Shown one piece after another: positions 62,503-64,000 of a stretch of DNA of 64,000 nt. The notes beneath the pieces are model-generated. The model did not search any database. It was not told the origin of the DNA and saw nothing but the letters and a program-made list of their open reading frames with translations. The first letter of the stretch is position 1, and every line of letters starts with the position of its first letter. Location: contig JBQEQX010000001.1 in assembly GCA_052043515.1 (NCBI GenBank), forward strand, positions 434,001 through 498,000, written 5' to 3'. A program made the position numbers and the translations under genes. The DNA comes from Ehrlichia sp052043515. Lineage in GTDB: Bacteria; Pseudomonadota; Alphaproteobacteria; Rickettsiales; Anaplasmataceae.

Positions 62503-62725
62503 ATGGATTCTTTAAAGTTTATTGCTGTAGGGCTAAGCGTTTTTGGAATGGTTGCTTCGGCTTTAGGGGGTTGCGAATATATTTTCTACTATGCTAAATG
62601 GATTGGCACGTAATCCTGAGACAGAGGATAAACTAAAAAAGTACGTTTATACAGGAGCTGCTTTGGTTGAAGCTATGGGTTTGTTCTCTTTTCTTTTGGC
62701 TTTATTGTTAATTTTTGTAGCTTGA
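62503..62725 (+). CDS. atpE: F0 ATP synthase subunit c (frame break)
   Basis: Proton-carrying ring subunit, 73 residues when one base is removed from the G5 run at 62566-62570. The repaired protein reads KFIAVGLSVFGMVASALGVA, then the polar loop LARNPET, and the ion-carrying glutamate in ALVEAMGLF. Without repair only about 25 residues would be made before the frame changes. This is the shortest and clearest case for a sequence error in the window. Confidence 0.96.
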
Positions 62726-62734
62726 CGCAGATCC

Positions 62735-63243
62735 ATGGATATAATACCACAATTAGATGTAACTTCTTACTCTTCTCAATTATTCTGGTTTTTCCTGTCT
62801 TTTGGCGTTCTGTATTTTGTAATTAGTAAAAAAAGTCCTACCGAAGGTTGAGAATGTTATAAAAAAAAAGATATAATAGTACAAAGGGCTCTATCGATTG
62901 TTTTGAAAATGACTTGAGGCTTATCCAACAAGAGCTAGAAGCACAATTACTCAAAATAGATTCGGCAAGAATTGAAGCCAACAGGATTATAACTTCTGCG
63001 CTTCAGGAAGTAAAGGATACCAATACAAGCCTGATGGCTGCACTGGAGCATGAAATACAGGAGATGTTTAGTATGGCAGATGAACATTTCAATAATGTCA
63101 TGCATCAAGCTGAGCAAGGATTAATTGACCTTACATTTGAGATAGCGTTGGTGTATTACAGTAAAATGCTAGGAACTGCTGATTGTATCGACAAAGATAA
63201 GTTACGTGATATAACGACTAAATTATGCAAGGAGAAAGTATGA
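62735..63243 (+). CDS. atpF': F0 ATP synthase subunit b' (two frame breaks)
   Basis: First of two stator-stalk b-type subunits, typical of alphaproteobacteria. Removing one base from the A7 run at 62828-62834 and one from the A9 run at 62861-62869 gives 168 residues. The N-terminal anchor is QLFWFFLSFGVLYFVIS, followed by the VLPKVENVIKKRY junction and a long coiled coil (QQELEAQLLKIDSARIEANR). The stop overlaps the atpF start (ATGA). The primed name follows the b' convention; subunits b and b' are distinguished by order here. Confidence 0.88.
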
Positions 63244-63723
63244 CATCTGTATATTTCGTTATTAATCTTGCTTTTTACAGTGGGGCTTTGTTAGCCTTCC
63301 GCCCGTTATGTAAAAAAGTAAAACAAATCTTGGCTACAAGAGTAACCAAAATAAAGCAAGAAGTTACGCTACCGCTCGAGACATTAAATCAATCTAAAGA
63401 ATTATTAAACAGTGTGGCTGTACAAAGACATGAAACAGAGGAAATAATTTCCGAGATTCTAAAGAAGGCATATGAGCAGTATGACTCTATTATTACTGAA
63501 AATAAAAAAAGATGTTGAAGACATTTTAGCTAAACATATTGATGTGGCCGTAAAAAAAATATCTGACCAATTGTCGATGATGACACAATCATTAAAACTC
63601 AGTGCTATTGATATGGCAGCTAGTGCTGTTCAGGAATTGATTAAAGCATCTAATGATCAAAAGCAAGACAGCAGCGGTGTCATATCCACATTAGATCGTG
63701 ATTTAAGAAAAAAATTGCATTAA
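63240..63723 (+). CDS. atpF: F0 ATP synthase subunit b (frame break)
   Basis: Second stator-stalk subunit, 160 residues after removing one base from the A7 run at 63504-63510. The ATG at 63240 follows AAGGAG, so an earlier in-frame ATG at 63225 is not the start. A single N-terminal anchor (VYFVINLAFYSGALLAFRPL) is followed by a coiled coil that is restored as IITENKKDVEDILAKHI across the break. It ends 11 bases from the convergent ftsA end. Confidence 0.9.
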
Positions 63724-63734
63724 TGTCTGTTTGA

Positions 63735-64000
63735 CTAGTTCCTGATCGGGATTAATCTTAAAAATCTCTCTACTATGCCATTTTTTTTAGGTTTGGTTCC
63801 CTCTTCATTGTATAGTGTATCCAATACAAGTGAGGTCATACCTATGGCAGCAGAAAACACAGGGTTGTACTTATAGTCGTCGTTTATTCCCTTTAATACC
63901 ACTGGTAAACCTATCTTGACTTGTTTAGTTAACACACAACTTGCTACTTCCTTGATATTAGATAATCTACTAGATCCACCAGTAATAACCACTTTACTAA
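63735..64000 (-). CDS. ftsA: Cell division protein FtsA, C-terminal fragment
   Basis: Actin-like protein that tethers FtsZ to the membrane. Only about 87 C-terminal residues lie in the window; the start is beyond the right edge. The frame has the ATPase-fold segment VVITGGSSRLSNIKEVA, VKIGLP, YNPVFSAAIGM, and a terminal amphipathic helix (GIVERFLRLIPIRN) like the membrane-targeting tail of FtsA. No frame break seen. Confidence 0.85.
   Translation of the reverse strand, partial: SKVVITGGSSRLSNIKEVASCVLTKQVKIGLPVVLKGINDDYKYNPVFSAAIGMTSLVLDTLYNEEGTKPKKNGIVERFLRLIPIRN

Noticed and set aside
1..64000. tRNA, rRNA, CRISPR arrays, prophage
   Set aside because: I looked for T-loop consensus, rRNA-like GC-rich blocks, spaced direct repeats and phage genes by eye and found none that hold up; a dedicated scan could still find a tRNA.

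Overview
The window looks like chromosome of an obligate intracellular alphaproteobacterium of the Rickettsiales, family Anaplasmataceae, most likely Ehrlichia or a close relative. The reasons are the very AT-rich composition, long non-coding gaps, a scattered type IV secretion system with tandem virB2 paralogues beside a second virB4, the hflK-hflC-degP order, a rseP-bamA-skp-fabZ cluster without the lipid A genes, and many mitochondrion-like respiratory assembly genes. The genus is inferred from family knowledge and was not searched.

Layout. 1-6.8 kb: 3' part of prs, gatC, aconitase (-), apaG (-), purK. 7-26 kb: an accessory secretion island, almost entirely on the minus strand. It holds three large exported cysteine-rich proteins that share an N-terminal core and a glycine-rich domain but carry different C-terminal tails, a tail-only reading frame, a decayed tail copy, a near full-length virB4 with a degenerate Walker A, three virB2 pilin genes plus one decayed copy, and an opposite-strand virB4 relic. 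26-36 kb: hflK, hflC, degP, lolA, rnc, ctaG, two M16 peptidases and a four-helix membrane protein. 36-47 kb: lspA/ribF, grxC, prmC/map, sucB, a mini lipoyl-like protein, a gamma-carbonic-anhydrase-like protein, a D,D-carboxypeptidase homologue without its catalytic lysine, a DsbD-like protein and sdhE. 47-53 kb: rseP-bamA-skp-fabZ-purH. 53-61 kb: pgsA, a heme-copper-oxidase-like protein, surf1, a secreted pentapeptide-repeat protein and an AraM-like dehydrogenase. 61-64 kb: F0 ATP synthase genes atpB-E-F'-F, then the 3' end of ftsA on the other strand.

How genes work together. rseP, bamA, skp, lolA, lspA and degP form the envelope biogenesis and quality-control set. ctaG, surf1, sdhE, acnA, sucB and the F0 genes form the respiratory and TCA set. 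purK, purH and prs feed purine synthesis. The island supplies duplicated Rvh-type secretion parts together with an unusual exported protein family.

Caution. About 35 reading-frame breaks occur in this window. Nearly all sit in a mononucleotide run of 4 to 9 bases, and nearly all are healed by removing one base (two in a couple of A8 runs). They hit genes that cannot plausibly be dead, such as atpE, atpB, rnc and bamA. I therefore annotate the full spans as genes, treat the breaks as probable sequence errors, and give their positions. Separate true decay, with several substitutions and stops, is seen for the virB4 relic, one virB2 copy and one tail copy. No tRNA, rRNA, CRISPR array or intact insertion sequence was recognised.
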